From contig JBILVO010000003.1 of assembly GCA_044370415.1 (NCBI GenBank), positions 12,626-76,625 of the forward strand: 64,000 nt of DNA. The letters are read 5' to 3'. The translations under genes were made by a program, and so were the position numbers. Positions 47,495 to 56,575 of this stretch are shown here, one piece after another. This stretch comes from CAMCQY01 sp044370415 (GTDB lineage: Bacteria > Planctomycetota > Planctomycetia > Pirellulales > UBA1268). Position 1 is the stretch's first letter; each line of letters begins with the position of its first letter. The notes beneath the pieces are model-generated. The model saw only the letters and a program-made list of their open reading frames with translations, was not told where the DNA came from and did no database searches.

Positions 47495-50086
47495 ATGAAC
47501 ACCGGCACGCCACCACCGACCACGACGACCGTCGCAGTGCCGCCCCCGGTGCCGATAGGCGGGCGGTTCGCCCCCGAGCTGCTCGCGCCCGCCGGTGACT
47601 GGGAGTGCGTGGCCGCCGCCATCGAGAACGGTGCCGACGCCGTCTACTTCGGCCTCGACACGGGATTCAACGCCCGAGCCCGTGCCGCGAACTTCCCGCT
47701 GGCCGACCTGCCGCGGCTCATGCACACGCTCCATCGCCGTGGCGTGAAGGGGTATGCGACCCTCAACACGCTGGTGTTCAGCGACGAGCTTGCGGAGTTC
47801 GAGCGGGTGGTCGTGGCCATCGCCGAGGCGGGTGTCGACGCGGTGCTTCTCCAGGACGTCGGCGCCGCGCTCCTGGTCCGTGAGATCTGTCCCGACCTGC
47901 CGATGCACGCCTCGACGCAGATGACGCTCACCAGCGCCGAGTGCATCGCCGTCGCCGAGACGCTCGGCATGTGCCGCGTGGTGGCCGCCCGGGAGCTCTC
48001 CATCGACGAGATCCGGGAGATTCACCGGAAGACGTCGATGCCGCTGGAAGTGTTCGTGCACGGGGCGCTCTGCGTCGCGTATTCCGGCCAGTGCCTCACG
48101 AGCGAGTCGCTGGGGGGACGCAGCGCCAACCGCGGCCAGTGCGCCCAGGCCTGCCGGCTGCCGTACGACCTCATCTGCGACGGGAAGGACGTCGACCTTG
48201 GCGACCGCAGGTACCTGCTCTCGCCTCAGGACCTGGCGGCCTACGCCCTCGTGCCCGAGCTGATCGCGGCCGGCGTGGCATCGTTCAAGATCGAGGGCCG
48301 GCTCAAGGCGCCGGAATACGTCGCCACGATCACGCGGCACTATCGGGCTGCGATCGATGCGGCGATCGCGGCACGGCCCGTGGAGTTCACACGCCGCGAC
48401 GTCGAGGAGATGGAGCTCTCCTTCTCGCGCGGATTCTCGCCCGGCTGGCTCGGGGGCTGTGACCACAAGATGCTCGTGCCGGCCACGAGCAGCGCGAAGC
48501 GGGGCGTGCGGCTCGGAGCCGTCGTGGCCGTCCGCGGCGAGCGGGTGACCGTCGACCTCGTCACCGGCATCAAGCGGGGCGACGGCGTGGCGTTCGAGTG
48601 CGGCGAGGCGACGGCCGACGGCGGCGGCCAGCGGGGCGGCCGCGTCTACGAGGTGTTCCAAAGGGGCCGTTCCGTGACGGAGGAGGTCGAGGCCGGTCCG
48701 GTCGATCTGACCTTCGGCAGAGGGGTGGTCGATCTGGCGGTCCTGCGGCCGGGGCAGGCCGTGTGGAAGACGGACGATCCACAGCTGACGACGCGGCTGC
48801 GACGGACGTTCGCGGCGGCCGATCCACAGCGGCGGCGCGCGGTGGACATGCACGTGACGGTCACCGTCGGTGAGCCCGTCCGCGTCATCGCGAGCACTCC
48901 CGACGGCTCCATCCGCTGCGAGGTGGCCACGGCCGACCTGGCTCAGGAGGCGGTGCGGCACGCGATCGACGAGCAGGTGCTCCGCGACCAGCTTGGCCGG
49001 CTCGGGGGCACGCCCTACGAACTCGGCAAGCTGACCGCGGTCATCGCCGGCCGGCCGATGGTGCCCTTCAGCGTGCTCGGGAGGCTCCGCCACGACATCG
49101 TGGCGGCGCTCGAGGCCGCAGCCACCGCACCGGTGCCACGGCGGATACGTCCGACGGGCGGTGGCCGGCCAGCGCCCGGCCCGCACGGTGACGCGAGCTC
49201 TGCCGCCGCGATCCGGGGCTCCCGGCCCCCGGAGCTGCACGTCCTCGTGCGTTCGCTCGATCAGCTCCGGGCCGTGCTCGAAGTCGGCGAGCGACGGGTC
49301 TACGCCGATTTCGCCGACATCCGCCGCTACGGCGACGCCGTGGCCGCCTGCCGGGCCGCGTCGGCCACGATCCACCTCGCCACGCCGCGGATCCAGAAGC
49401 CGGATGAGATGGGCATCTTTCGCGTGCTCGCCAAACCGCGGCCCGATGGAATCCTGGTGAGGACGTTCTCGGGGCTGCGCTTCTTTCGCGACCAGGGCGT
49501 GCCGGTGGTCGGCGACTTCTCGCTCAACGTCGCCAACGAGCGGACTGCCGGGTTCCTGATGGAGGAGGGGCTGGAACGCGTGACGGCCTCGTACGACCTC
49601 AACCGCGACCAGCTCCTGGCGCTGGTGGCCGCGACGCCGTCGGAATGGCTCGAGGTGGTCATCCACCAGCACATGCCGATGTTTCACATGGAGCACTGCG
49701 TCTTCTGCGCCGTGCTTTCGCCGGGCACGAACAAGACCAACTGCGGCAGGCCGTGCGACGACCACGTCGTAAAGCTGCGCGATCGGATCGGCGTGGAGCA
49801 CCTGCTCACCGCCGACGTCGGCTGTCGCAACACGCTTTACAACGCCGTGCCGCAGAGCGCCGCCGAGGCGGTGCCGCAGCTGGTGGCGCGGGGCGTCGGC
49901 CACTATCGCGTGGAGCTGCTCGATGAGGAGGGGGACGCGATCCGCGACGTCGTCCGGGGCTATCGCGACCTGCTGGCCGGCAGAACGACCGGCAGGGAGG
50001 TGTGGAGCAGGCTCAGGGCGTCCAATCGCGTGGGCGTGACCCGCGGCACGCTCGAGGAGCGGCGCGACCCGCTGGCGATCCTGTGA
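47495..50086 (+). CDS. U32 peptidase family protein, RlhA/TrhP-like
   Basis: 863 residues. After a Pro/Thr-rich start come ELLAPAGDWECVAAAIENGADAVYFGL, HASTQMTLTS and VFVHGALCVAYSGQCLTSESLGGRSANRGQCAQACRLPYDL, the U32 signature with its cysteines. A DUF3656-like middle domain follows. The second half repeats a TIM-barrel module and holds MEHCVFCAVLSPG and TNCGRPCDDH, four more Cys. Family members once called collagenases are now known to support hydroxylation of 23S rRNA (RlhA) or tRNA uridine (TrhP), with an iron-sulfur cluster. That role is more likely here than proteolysis. It is 21 bases after the WD40 gene but probably of unrelated function. Confidence 0.87.
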   Translation: MNTGTPPPTTTTVAVPPPVPIGGRFAPELLAPAGDWECVAAAIENGADAVYFGLDTGFNARARAANFPLADLPRLMHTLHRRGVKGYATLNTLVFSDELAEFERVVVAIAEAGVDAVLLQDVGAALLVREICPDLPMHASTQMTLTSAECIAVAETLGMCRVVAARELSIDEIREIHRKTSMPLEVFVHGALCVAYSGQCLTSESLGGRSANRGQCAQACRLPYDLICDGKDVDLGDRRYLLSPQDLAAYALVPELIAAGVASFKIEGRLKAPEYVATITRHYRAAIDAAIAARPVEFTRRDVEEMELSFSRGFSPGWLGGCDHKMLVPATSSAKRGVRLGAVVAVRGERVTVDLVTGIKRGDGVAFECGEATADGGGQRGGRVYEVFQRGRSVTEEVEAGPVDLTFGRGVVDLAVLRPGQAVWKTDDPQLTTRLRRTFAAADPQRRRAVDMHVTVTVGEPVRVIASTPDGSIRCEVATADLAQEAVRHAIDEQVLRDQLGRLGGTPYELGKLTAVIAGRPMVPFSVLGRLRHDIVAALEAAATAPVPRRIRPTGGGRPAPGPHGDASSAAAIRGSRPPELHVLVRSLDQLRAVLEVGERRVYADFADIRRYGDAVAACRAASATIHLATPRIQKPDEMGIFRVLAKPRPDGILVRTFSGLRFFRDQGVPVVGDFSLNVANERTAGFLMEEGLERVTASYDLNRDQLLALVAATPSEWLEVVIHQHMPMFHMEHCVFCAVLSPGTNKTNCGRPCDDHVVKLRDRIGVEHLLTADVGCRNTLYNAVPQSAAEAVPQLVARGVGHYRVELLDEEGDAIRDVVRGYRDLLAGRTTGREVWSRLRASNRVGVTRGTLEERRDPLAIL

Positions 50087-50476
50087 GCCATCCGCAGGGC
50101 TGAACGCAGCAGGGTTCAATCCGCAGCGGACGATGACCGGAACAGACCACGACGTCCACGATCGCCCCAGAGTGCGAAGGCAGCCGCAGCCGGGGAAGGA
50201 AGGGGCCGGCGGGCCGAAATTCGGCGCACTTCCCGACACAATTCGCGGTTTTCAGGCGGCGGTTGGCGTCGGGCCTGAACCAATCGGGCGGACTTTTCCG
50301 GCTGCTTGCATCCCCCCTTTCCAGGCCGTAAGACAGACCGTTTCGAAGCTGGCGGCCGTGGGTCCCCGATCGTCGGTGACCGCGCGACTCGACGGCTCGG
50401 CAGGAAGACCACCGACGGCTTCGAGACATCCTGCCGGACTGTCCGACTTCCTTTTTTCTTCTGGAGACGATTGATC
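50087..50476. other. Intergenic region before the DUF937 gene
   Basis: 390 bases with no supported gene; open frames here are short and lack codon bias. It is relatively less GC-rich, with CTTCCTTTTTTCTTCTGGAGACG just before the next gene, whose GGAGA may be its ribosome site. No strong terminator was found after the U32 gene. Confidence 0.4.
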
Positions 50477-51604
50477 ATGAATCTTGTCGATCTTGTGACG
50501 AGCCAACTGACCGGCGACGTGCTGGGCAAGCTTGGCGGGCTGGTGGGCACGAATGAGACGCAGACCCGTGCCGCCACGACCGCCGCGGTTCCCGCGCTGC
50601 TGTCGGCCTTCTCCAAGCTGGCCTCCACCAACAGCGGCGCCGGCCAGCTGGCCAACGCGATGGGCGGCCTCGATCTCAAGACGCTCGGCAACCTCGCCGG
50701 CCTGCTCGGTGGCGGCCAGGCCTCCAGCCTCGGCGGCATCGGCGGCAACCTGCTGTCGTCGCTGATGGGCAACAACCTCGGCGGCCTGGTCAACGTGCTG
50801 GCATCGTTCCTCGGCATGCAGCCGGGCATCGCCAAGACACTCCTGACCTACCTGGCCCCGGTCGTGCTCGGCACGATCGCGAACCAGTTCAAGGGCGCGA
50901 AGGCCGACGTGGGCGGTCTGCAGCGGCTCTTCGCCGATCAGCAGGACAACATCAAGGCGGCCCTACCGCGGGGTCTGTCGCTGGCCGACTTCGACGTGTC
51001 GACCGCCGGCCGTGGCGGCGAGACGACTCCGGCCCGCGGCGTGCACCGCCACGAGGAGCCCGCCGCCGGCGGCTTCCCGGCGTGGCTGCCGCTCCTGCTC
51101 CTGCCGCTGCTGGGCCTCGTCGGCTACATGCTGTGGCCGAAGCCGCAGCAGAAGGAGGTCGTCGTCGCGGAGAGCGTTCGCCGTGAGGGCCCGGTCGTCG
51201 TCGACCGCACCGCCGTCATCGAGCGGGAGGGCCAGAAGGTCGAGGGCGTCGTCAGGGAGACGATCGAACTCGCCCCCGGCGTCGCCGAGGCGGTCAAGGT
51301 TGGCGAGGGCCTCACCGGCCTGTTCGGCAACCTCACCAAGGTGCTTGGCGGCGTGAAGGACGAGGATACCGCCAAGGCGGCCATCCCGCAGCTCAACGAG
51401 TTTGCCCCGATCCTGGAGTCGCTCCAGAAGTCGACCGGCGCGCTGCCGGTCGAGGGCCGCTCGTCGATCGCCAAGCTGGTCGCCGACAACCTTGGCGGCC
51501 TGCAGAAGGTGATCGACACCGTGATGGCGATCCCGGGCGTCAAGGAGCTGCTCGGCCCGGTGGTCGTGCCGATGGTCGAGACGATCTCGAAGCTCGGCCT
51601 GTAA
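50477..51604 (+). CDS. DUF937 domain membrane protein
   Basis: 375 residues from ATG 50477. Residues 1-160 are a DUF937-like helical domain rich in Gly, Leu and Ala (NLVDLVTSQLTGDVLGKLGG, TRAATTAAVPALLSAF, LLTYLAPVVLGTIANQ). One transmembrane helix follows at about 200-218 (WLPLLLLPLLGLVGYMLW). The C-terminal 150 residues are probably extracytoplasmic, with no clear family beyond some likeness to helical bundles. Function of DUF937 is unknown; members were noted beside OmpA-like domains. The gene stands alone, with a strong terminator. Confidence 0.75.
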   Translation: MNLVDLVTSQLTGDVLGKLGGLVGTNETQTRAATTAAVPALLSAFSKLASTNSGAGQLANAMGGLDLKTLGNLAGLLGGGQASSLGGIGGNLLSSLMGNNLGGLVNVLASFLGMQPGIAKTLLTYLAPVVLGTIANQFKGAKADVGGLQRLFADQQDNIKAALPRGLSLADFDVSTAGRGGETTPARGVHRHEEPAAGGFPAWLPLLLLPLLGLVGYMLWPKPQQKEVVVAESVRREGPVVVDRTAVIEREGQKVEGVVRETIELAPGVAEAVKVGEGLTGLFGNLTKVLGGVKDEDTAKAAIPQLNEFAPILESLQKSTGALPVEGRSSIAKLVADNLGGLQKVIDTVMAIPGVKELLGPVVVPMVETISKLGL

Positions 51605-51635
51605 GGCCTCGCGGTTCGGACTGACGGAAACAACG

Positions 51636-51674
51636 CCCGCCCGGGTCGGCCAATCCGACCCGGGCGGGTTTTTT
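51636..51674 (+). terminator. Rho-independent terminator after the DUF937 gene
   Basis: CCCGCCCGGGTCGG (51636-51649) pairs perfectly with CCGACCCGGGCGGG (51655-51668), five-base loop, then six T. It begins 32 bases after the stop codon and separates this gene from the convergent ABC transporter. Confidence 0.92.
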
Positions 51675-51721
51675 CGTCGCCGTGCGCGGCGGCCTGGCCA
51701 GGGGCGGCGGCGGGCCGCACG

Positions 51722-54679
51722 TCACCAGTAGACGTACTGCAGGAACCGCTCCTCGTCGGGACGCGGCAGGTCGGAGACCCGCGGCACCAGCCAGCGGTTC
51801 TCCTCGGTGTCGATCAGCATCTTGCCGTCGGTGCCGAAATCGATCGCTTGGCTCTGCGTCCAGCGCATCGTGAAGGAGCCGCGGCCGACGTCGGTGTCCA
51901 CGTCGAGGTCGAGGTAGCCGTGCGCCAGCCGCACGTCGTGCACGCGGTGGATGCGGCGGACGAGCGCCCGGCGGGCCGCGGCGGTCCGCACGATCTCCCG
52001 GTCGCCCGCGGGCCACTCGGCGAGCGCACGGATCATGCCCAGCTCGACCTCCTCGCCCGCGTCGTTCCAGCCTCGCACCGAGAGGTAGCCCTCGGGATGC
52101 GTCGCCGGGAAGGCGTGGACGACGAAGAGCCCCGCGGCGAGACGGTCGTCGCCCTGCCACAGCTCGATCCGGCCGTGCGTTCCGATCACGAAGCGATGGG
52201 CCCCGGGCGCGAGCCAGTGGATGCCGGGCGCCGTCTGGGGCGGCTGCTCGGCCTGCGGCGCCGTCGTCGTCGGCTCCAGCCGCGGCTGTTCCGCCACGAG
52301 CAGCCCGTCGACCGTCTGCTGCTTCGTCACCTGCGTCTGGATGCGGACCAGCCGGGCGTAGATGCCGTCGGCGGCGAGCAGTTCGGCGTGCGTCCCCTGC
52401 TCGACCAGCCGGCCGCGGTCGAAGGCGAGGATGCGGTCGGCGTTCCGCAGCGTCGAGAGCCGGTGGGCGATCGCGATCGTGGTCCGTCCCTTGACGAGCA
52501 CGGAGAGCGCCTCCTGGATGCTCTTCTCCGCCTCCGCGTCGATGTTGCTCGTCGCCTCGTCGAGCACGAGGATCCGCGGATCGTACAGCAGCGTCCGCGC
52601 GATCGAGAGCCGCTGCTTCTCGCCGCCCGACAGGCCGGCGCCGTGCTCGCCCAGCAGCGTCTCGTAGGCCAGGGGCTGGCGGCAGAGGAAATCGTGCGCG
52701 CCCGCCGCCTTGGCGGCATCGAGGCCCTGCTCCACGGTGGCCTGCGGGCGGCCGTAGGAGAGGTTCTTCCAGATCGTGCCCCGGAAGAGGAACGAATCCT
52801 GGAACACGACGCCGAGCTTCTCCCGCAGGTCGTGCATCGACAGGTCGCGGATGTCGATGCCGTCGACCGTGATGCTCCCCTCCTGCACGTCGTGGAACCG
52901 CGACAGCAGGCTGACGAGCGTCGTCTTGCCGGAGCCGCTGCGGCCGACGATGCCCACCATTTCGCCCGGGCTCACCGTGAACGACACGTCGCGGAGCACG
53001 GGCTGGTTGCGGTCGTAGCCGAACGTGACGTCGCTGAACCGGATCTCGCCGCGCACGTCCCCCCAGGGCACCGGCTCGTCCGGCTCCGCGATCAGCGCGG
53101 GAGTGTCGAGCAACTCCAGCACCCGCTGGCTGCCGGAGAGGAAGCTCGTCAGCCAGGTCGTGAAGTTCGAGAGTGCGCCTAGGGGGGCGTAGAACATCGC
53201 GAGGTAGGCGAGGAAGGCGATCAGCTGGCCGAGCGTCATCTCGCCGCCGATCACGTCACGGCCGCCGACGTACCAGACGATCAGGCCGCCGAGGCTGAAG
53301 ACGATCTGCATCGACGCGGCGTAGGTCGTGTTCGTGTGCTCGACCCACTGCCGCCACTGCCGCAGGTGATCGCTCGCGGAGTGGAAGCGATCCTGCTCGC
53401 GGGGCTCCTGCGCGAAGGCCTTCACGACGCGGATGCCCGACAGCATCCCGGAGAGGGCCGACATCTGCTTGCTGGAGGCGTCCCAGAGCCGGTAGTGCCG
53501 CGGGTAGACGTGCCGCCAGAACACCCACGACCCGAGGATCACCAGCGGCACCGGGATGAGCGTGAAGAGGGCGAGCTTGGGGTTGATCCAGATGAGCATG
53601 GCGCCCACGCCGAAGAGCTGCACGATCTGCAGGAGGAAGCCGCCTGTGATCTGGTGCATGAGGCCGTGGAGCGCCTCGCTGTCGTGGGCCACGCGGCTGA
53701 TCATGGAACCGACCTGGTGCCGGTCGTAGTAGGAGATCGAGAGGCCGTGCAGCTTCTTCACCATCTCCTCGCGCAGGGTCGAGGTGATGCCGGTGCCGAT
53801 CGCGGTGGCCAGCCGACCCTTGAACACGCCGACGAGCGAGAGCAGCACGCGCGAGAAGGCGAGTGCCAGCACGACGACCAGCAGGGCCGTCTTGAAGTCG
53901 GGCGTCGTGCCGGTCGTCACGCCGGTCGTCCCACCGGCGCGGCCGGAGAGGATGTCGTCGACCATGTACTGCTGCAACTTCGGCGGCACCAGTTCCGCGA
54001 CGACGCCCAGCAGCGTGAGGCCGCAGAGGAGGACCGCACCACGGGCGTAGGGACGCAGCAGATCGGCCACCCGCCGCATGATCCGCCCCTTTTCCACGCA
54101 CCGGGGGCAGGAGGTGTCGCGGGTTGCGAGCCGCAGCCGGCAGCTGGGGCAGCGCGGTGGATCGAGCGGCTCCGCCCGGGGGTCGGCGTCGCTCCAGATC
54201 GACGCCACCGAGGCCAGGCGACCGGCGGTCGGGGAGGATTCCCGGGCCTGTTCCAGCGCGCGGGACACCTTGTGAAACCGCGACGCCATGGCGTTGGAGT
54301 AACGCACGACGTCGACCCAGTCGCCTCCGTCGCGGACCTGCAGCGTGCCGCCGCCCAGCCCGGCGCTGGTCCGCACCTGGTCGACTCCCTCCCAGGCGAT
54401 GCTGCGGAGGACATCGCCGGATTCCGTCTCGGCCACCGCGGAGAGGTGGTCGGCCGTCACCACCAGCCATTCGCGGGCGGGACGGCCGTCGAGCGAGACG
54501 TCGGCGTCGATCGAGAGCAGGACCGGCCGGTGGTTCAGTCCGGCCCGGTCGAGCGTGCGGAGCACCGCCGGCGGGAGCGTTGGCGTCGTCTCTACGGGGG
54601 GCGTATGATTCGACGAATCGGCGGCGAGCGTGGGAATCGCAGCGTCCTTCACAACTCGGAAATCACGGAGACCGTCCAT
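51722..54679 (-). CDS. ABC exporter fused to DUF1854, with zinc ribbon and PH-like amino end
   Basis: 985 residues. Residues 40-145 form a beta-rich region like a bacterial PH domain. A zinc ribbon follows with C177, C180, C191 and C194. Six membrane helices (about 210-520) and a nucleotide-binding domain with GRSGSGKTT (Walker A), LSGGEKQR and ILVLDEATSNID make a type IV exporter half. The final 150 residues (from about 835) match DUF1854, ending MLIDTEENRWLVPRVSDL and PDEERFLQYVYW. In betaproteobacteria DUF1854 and such an exporter are separate neighbours linked to cyanophycin genes; here they are one chain. Substrate unknown. Start ATG 54679 touches the start of the divergent gene and is not certain. 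Confidence 0.83.
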   Translation of the reverse strand: MDGLRDFRVVKDAAIPTLAADSSNHTPPVETTPTLPPAVLRTLDRAGLNHRPVLLSIDADVSLDGRPAREWLVVTADHLSAVAETESGDVLRSIAWEGVDQVRTSAGLGGGTLQVRDGGDWVDVVRYSNAMASRFHKVSRALEQARESSPTAGRLASVASIWSDADPRAEPLDPPRCPSCRLRLATRDTSCPRCVEKGRIMRRVADLLRPYARGAVLLCGLTLLGVVAELVPPKLQQYMVDDILSGRAGGTTGVTTGTTPDFKTALLVVVLALAFSRVLLSLVGVFKGRLATAIGTGITSTLREEMVKKLHGLSISYYDRHQVGSMISRVAHDSEALHGLMHQITGGFLLQIVQLFGVGAMLIWINPKLALFTLIPVPLVILGSWVFWRHVYPRHYRLWDASSKQMSALSGMLSGIRVVKAFAQEPREQDRFHSASDHLRQWRQWVEHTNTTYAASMQIVFSLGGLIVWYVGGRDVIGGEMTLGQLIAFLAYLAMFYAPLGALSNFTTWLTSFLSGSQRVLELLDTPALIAEPDEPVPWGDVRGEIRFSDVTFGYDRNQPVLRDVSFTVSPGEMVGIVGRSGSGKTTLVSLLSRFHDVQEGSITVDGIDIRDLSMHDLREKLGVVFQDSFLFRGTIWKNLSYGRPQATVEQGLDAAKAAGAHDFLCRQPLAYETLLGEHGAGLSGGEKQRLSIARTLLYDPRILVLDEATSNIDAEAEKSIQEALSVLVKGRTTIAIAHRLSTLRNADRILAFDRGRLVEQGTHAELLAADGIYARLVRIQTQVTKQQTVDGLLVAEQPRLEPTTTAPQAEQPPQTAPGIHWLAPGAHRFVIGTHGRIELWQGDDRLAAGLFVVHAFPATHPEGYLSVRGWNDAGEEVELGMIRALAEWPAGDREIVRTAAARRALVRRIHRVHDVRLAHGYLDLDVDTDVGRGSFTMRWTQSQAIDFGTDGKMLIDTEENRWLVPRVSDLPRPDEERFLQYVYW

Positions 54680-55367
54680 GGCATACGCACTGTACAGGGA
54701 GTTTGTTCGCGGCGGTGTCGTTCCGGGGCCGAGGACCGTGCCGCAGGCCCGCCTGGCCGCCTCTCTGGTACTGGCGGTGGCGGCATGCCTGCCGGTCCAT
54801 GCCGAGGAGGAGCCCGGCTTCCAGCAGCTCTTCGACGGCAAGAGTCTGGCAGGATGGCGGGCGAATGAAAACCAGGACAGCTGGAAGGTCGCCGACGGCA
54901 TGATCGTCTGCCACGGGCCGCGGAGCCACCTGTTCTACGTGGGGGCGGACGCGGCGAAGCCCGCCGACTTCACCAACTTCCACTTCAAGGCCGACGTCAT
55001 GACCAAGCCCGGAGCGAACTCCGGCATCTTCTTCCACACCGCCTTCCAGCCGGAGGGCTGGCCGGCCCAGGGCTACGAGATGCAGGTGAACAACTCCCAG
55101 AAGGATCCGGTGCGGACCGGGAGCATCTACAACGTGGTCAAGAACTTCATCCCGCCGGCGGCCGACGACGAGTGGTTCACCGAGGAGGTGGTGGTCAAGG
55201 GCAAGGCGGTGACCGTGCTCGTGAACGGGAAGGTGCTCTTCGAATTCGTCGAGCCGGACGGCGTGACGGGGACCAGGAAGCTCTCCCACGGCACGTTCGC
55301 GCTGCAGGCGCACGACCCCGGCAGCGAGGTGCACTACAGGAACATCCGGGTGAAGCTGCTCCCGTAG
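54678..55367 (+). CDS. DUF1080 / 3-keto-disaccharide hydrolase domain protein
   Basis: 229 residues from ATG 54678, with GGAG seven bases before it. An extended basic start precedes a signal peptide, probably cut after VHA near residue 43. The domain opens FQQLFDGKSLAGWRA and holds DSWKVADGMIVCHG, GANSGIFFHTAF, GYEMQVNNS and LQAHDPGSEVHYRNIRVK, all typical of DUF1080, a concanavalin-like beta sandwich that cleaves 3-keto-glycosides in some members. It is exported. Its start codon overlaps the start of the opposite-strand ABC gene by two bases, so at least one promoter lies inside the other gene. Confidence 0.88.
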   Translation: MAYALYREFVRGGVVPGPRTVPQARLAASLVLAVAACLPVHAEEEPGFQQLFDGKSLAGWRANENQDSWKVADGMIVCHGPRSHLFYVGADAAKPADFTNFHFKADVMTKPGANSGIFFHTAFQPEGWPAQGYEMQVNNSQKDPVRTGSIYNVVKNFIPPAADDEWFTEEVVVKGKAVTVLVNGKVLFEFVEPDGVTGTRKLSHGTFALQAHDPGSEVHYRNIRVKLLP

Positions 55368-55522
55368 GTGCGCGGGCCGGCACGCGGATCTGCCGCAGGG
55401 CTTCCGGTCTTTACGCGGCCGGACGGCGGGGCGTATTCTCCCCGGCCTCGGGCCGGCGGGAGCCGTTTGTCGACCGTCATTCCGTCCGTCCATCCCACCA
55501 TCACGAGCAATCAGGTGCGTCC

Positions 55523-56485
55523 ATGAGCATGTCCACGCTGCCGTTGGGAATTCGTGACGACATCACGCAGTGCATCGGCCGGACGCCGCTCGTGCGTCTG
55601 CGGCGGGTCACGGAGGGCTGCGTGGCGACCGTCGTCGGCAAGATCGAGAACATGAATCCGCTCTGGAGCGTGAAGGACCGGATCGCCGCCGCGATGATCG
55701 ACGCCGCGGAGCGGGACGGCAGGCTCGGCCCCGACACGATCGTGATCGAGCCGACCAGCGGCAACACCGGCATCGGCCTCGCCTACGTCTGCGCGGCCCG
55801 CGGCTACAAGCTGCGAGTGACGATGCCGGAGAGCATGAGCCTCGAGCGCCGGCGGATGCTCAAGGCGCTCGGTGCGGAGCTGGTGCTCACGCCGGCCGCC
55901 GAGGGCATGCCCGGCGCCGTCCGTCATGCCGAGGAGATCAGCCGCTCCGGCAGCCAGTTCTTCATGCCGCAGCAGTTCAAGAACCCCGCCAACCCCGAGG
56001 TTCACCGGCGGACCACCGCCGAGGAGATCTGGGCCGACACCGACGGCCGCGTCGACATCCTGGTCTGCGGAGTCGGCACCGGGGGCACGATCACCGGCTG
56101 CGGCGAGGCGCTCAAGGCGAAGAAGCCCGGACTGAAGGTGGTCGCCGTCGAACCCGCCAACAGCCCCGTGATCTCGCAGAAGCTCGCCGGCGAGCCGATC
56201 AAGCCCGGCCGGCACACGATCCAGGGCATCGGCGCCGGGTTCATCCCCGACATCCTCAACCTCGCGGTGATCGACGAGGTCGTGAAGGTGGACGACGAGG
56301 ACGCGATGGAGACCGCGCGGCAGATGGCGAAGCGGGAGGGGCTGATGTGCGGCATCAGCTGCGGCGCCGCGGCCTGGGCCGCGCTCGAGGTGGCGCGGCG
56401 GCCCGAGAACGCCGGGAAGATGGTCGTGGTGGTCCTGCCGGACCTCGGCGAGCGTTACCTGTCGACCAGGCTGTTTCCGGAATAG
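55523..56485 (+). CDS. cysK: Cysteine synthase (O-acetylserine sulfhydrylase)
   Basis: 320 residues. IGRTPLVRLRRV and the PLP-binding Lys in NPLWSVKDRIAAAM are as in CysK. TSGNTGIGLAY, FKNPANPEVHRRTTAEEIW, CGVGTGGTITG (PLP phosphate), and GISCGAAAWAALEVA complete the family pattern. It makes cysteine from O-acetylserine and sulfide. No cysE or sulfate genes are near. AGGTG upstream is a weak ribosome site. Distinction from cystathionine beta-synthase is supported by the lack of a C-terminal CBS domain. Confidence 0.95.
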   Translation: MSMSTLPLGIRDDITQCIGRTPLVRLRRVTEGCVATVVGKIENMNPLWSVKDRIAAAMIDAAERDGRLGPDTIVIEPTSGNTGIGLAYVCAARGYKLRVTMPESMSLERRRMLKALGAELVLTPAAEGMPGAVRHAEEISRSGSQFFMPQQFKNPANPEVHRRTTAEEIWADTDGRVDILVCGVGTGGTITGCGEALKAKKPGLKVVAVEPANSPVISQKLAGEPIKPGRHTIQGIGAGFIPDILNLAVIDEVVKVDDEDAMETARQMAKREGLMCGISCGAAAWAALEVARRPENAGKMVVVVLPDLGERYLSTRLFPE

Positions 56486-56575
56486 GCGATTCCCGGAACA
56501 GTCACTGCGCCTGAAAAGTCCCTGCGACGAAGAGTCGCTTTCCGAGAGCGTCGCGCCACGGCGACCGCCAGCCGG

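Noticed and set aside
46697..50239. 1180-residue minus-strand frame
   Set aside because: Antisense to the WD40 and U32 genes; His/Arg/Gly-rich composition of a GC shadow, no domain.
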